Of a stretch of DNA of 6,062 bases, positions 5,281 to 6,062 are shown in pieces; within the stretch, counting starts at the first letter, position 1, and every line of letters starts with the position of its first letter. Origin of the DNA: Akkermansiaceae bacterium (GTDB taxonomy: Bacteria; Verrucomicrobiota; Verrucomicrobiia; Verrucomicrobiales; Akkermansiaceae); assembly GCA_018676385.1 (NCBI GenBank), contig JABHEX010000251.1, positions 1 through 6,062 on the forward strand. The letters are read 5' to 3'. The notes beneath the pieces are model-generated. The model was not told the DNA's origin. It did no database searches and worked only from the letters and a program-made list of their open reading frames with translations. A program made the position numbers and the translations under genes.

Positions 5281-6062
5281 ATGCGAGACAAGCGGCTATC
5301 TAAAGAAAAACGCAAAAATAAGCTTATCCGGATGTTTGGAATTACTGCTGTTTTAATCTCAATCCTGTTCATCTTTGCGGGCTTGCTCGTAAAGTCTCTG
5401 ATCACCGAAGAATTTTTGACAGAGGAGATCGAGAGTTCGATCAATGCGAGTGTAAAGATTGGAAATGCTAGTGTATCTATATTTAGTTTCCCTGCAAAAA
5501 TATCTTTGTCAGATGTTGTGTTGTTACCCAAAAAGGATGATCAGTCAAATGATGCAAAAATAGAAGTCGAGCGTGTTGAGCTCAGAGTGAGTATTATTTC
5601 TTTGCTGGCAAACGAACTCAATGTGACGAGTATCAACGTGTTCGGGGCTGACATCACTACGACCTACCGAGAAGATGGCAGCACCTCTATTGAGGGTCTT
5701 TTTTCAAAAAATAAAGATGCTGATTTGCATAATGAGTCAGCTGATAAGGGTGTAAGCAACAAAGAGAATGCTGGTGGCTTTAACGCATTTGATCGAAAGA
5801 ATTTTGTCACGACTCTGGGGAGATTGACTATTGAGCGCTCTAGAGCTCGAATCCTGTTAGAAGAGATGGGTGTAAGGCTTCTGTGCACTAATTTGAATGC
5901 GGAGCTTGCTGAGATGCGGATTGATCCAGATCGATTACAAGAGACAGACAAAGCGCGTTTGAGACTCTCAGTTGATGTGCAGGCCGATGCTGTTGATGGG
6001 TGGGCGTATGGTGAAATGTATCTCGCTGGAGATGCGTCCGCCAGAATTTTCAATCAAAATAC
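5281..6062 (+). CDS. AsmA-like membrane-anchored protein, N-terminal part, cut by right edge
   Basis: The frame from the ATG at 5281 stays open to the right edge, giving 260 complete codons. A basic N-terminus (MRDKRLSKEKRKNK) precedes one membrane helix at about 17-38, so the rest should be periplasmic. The following region fits the AsmA N-terminal pattern: EEIESSINASVKIGNASVSI (48-67), SFPAKISLSDVVLLPK (69-84), VERVELRVSIISLLANELNV (96-115), then FGADITTTYREDGSTSIEGL (121-140). Proteins of this superfamily are repeating-beta-groove bridges implicated in phospholipid transport to the outer membrane and in envelope assembly; that role here is inferred. Residues 142-167 are a charged, low-complexity linker. 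Members often exceed 600 residues, so most of the protein probably lies outside the window. It is divergent from the small membrane-protein gene, 98 bp away. An alternative would be another AsmA-related family such as DUF748; the N-terminal part cannot separate these. Confidence 0.82.
   Translation, partial: MRDKRLSKEKRKNKLIRMFGITAVLISILFIFAGLLVKSLITEEFLTEEIESSINASVKIGNASVSIFSFPAKISLSDVVLLPKKDDQSNDAKIEVERVELRVSIISLLANELNVTSINVFGADITTTYREDGSTSIEGLFSKNKDADLHNESADKGVSNKENAGGFNAFDRKNFVTTLGRLTIERSRARILLEEMGVRLLCTNLNAELAEMRIDPDRLQETDKARLRLSVDVQADAVDGWAYGEMYLAGDASARIFNQN

Noticed and set aside
5664..6053. Minus-strand open frame of 129 codons opposite the right-end gene.
   Set aside because: The translation is Ser/Arg/Leu-rich with no pattern, whereas the plus strand encodes a membrane helix followed by an AsmA-type N-terminal region. 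It is a shadow frame.
1..6062. Possibility of a defence island, CRISPR array, mobile element or RNA gene in the window.
   Set aside because: There are no spaced direct repeats, no transposase or integrase, no tRNA or rRNA-like folding or sequence, and the single HNH gene has no defence partners. All longer open stretches are explained by ordinary chromosomal genes.

Overview
The window reads as chromosomal housekeeping DNA from an aerobic, diderm (outer-membrane) bacterium. An oxygen-dependent protoporphyrinogen oxidase points to aerobic growth and haem synthesis, and an AsmA-like membrane-anchored protein points to an outer membrane. The Na+:solute symporter, the HNH protein with its long conserved N-terminal part, and the nearly complete lack of Shine-Dalgarno sequences would all suit a marine Verrucomicrobiota-type organism. 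That placement comes from family resemblance and is an inference. Base composition looks even, in the mid-40s % G+C by eye, with no sign of transferred DNA, prophage, insertion sequence, CRISPR array, tRNA or rRNA.

Layout. Positions 1-2192 carry three minus-strand genes: a small unrecognised protein (1938-2192), then hemG/hemY (457-1854), then the N-terminal part of a sodium:solute symporter that runs off the left edge (1-378). They are spaced by 83 and 78 bp and could share a transcript from a candidate promoter at 2219-2246. Divergent from them is a short glutaredoxin-like gene (2256-2567, +), which converges with an M32 metallocarboxypeptidase gene (2572-4041, -) across a 4-bp gap. A 175-bp divergent region then leads to an HNH endonuclease-type gene (4217-4786, +). 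This converges with a small four-helix membrane protein (4811-5182, -) across a 24-bp gap. A 98-bp divergent region with overlapping candidate promoters leads to an AsmA-like gene (5281 onward, +) that runs off the right edge.

The genes do not form one pathway. HemG makes protoporphyrin IX for haem, the glutaredoxin-like protein probably handles thiol redox chemistry, the M32 enzyme trims peptides, the HNH protein is a predicted nuclease, and the AsmA-like protein belongs to envelope biogenesis or lipid transport. No gene-free stretch exceeds 300 bases. The most unusual details are regulatory or at residue level: a palindrome inside the spacer of the candidate promoter of the hemG cluster, two intergenic regions with interlocking divergent promoters, no visible ribosome binding sites, and a glutaredoxin with a CxxS site and a cysteine directly after the presumed cis-proline. 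I found no convincing new multi-gene system.
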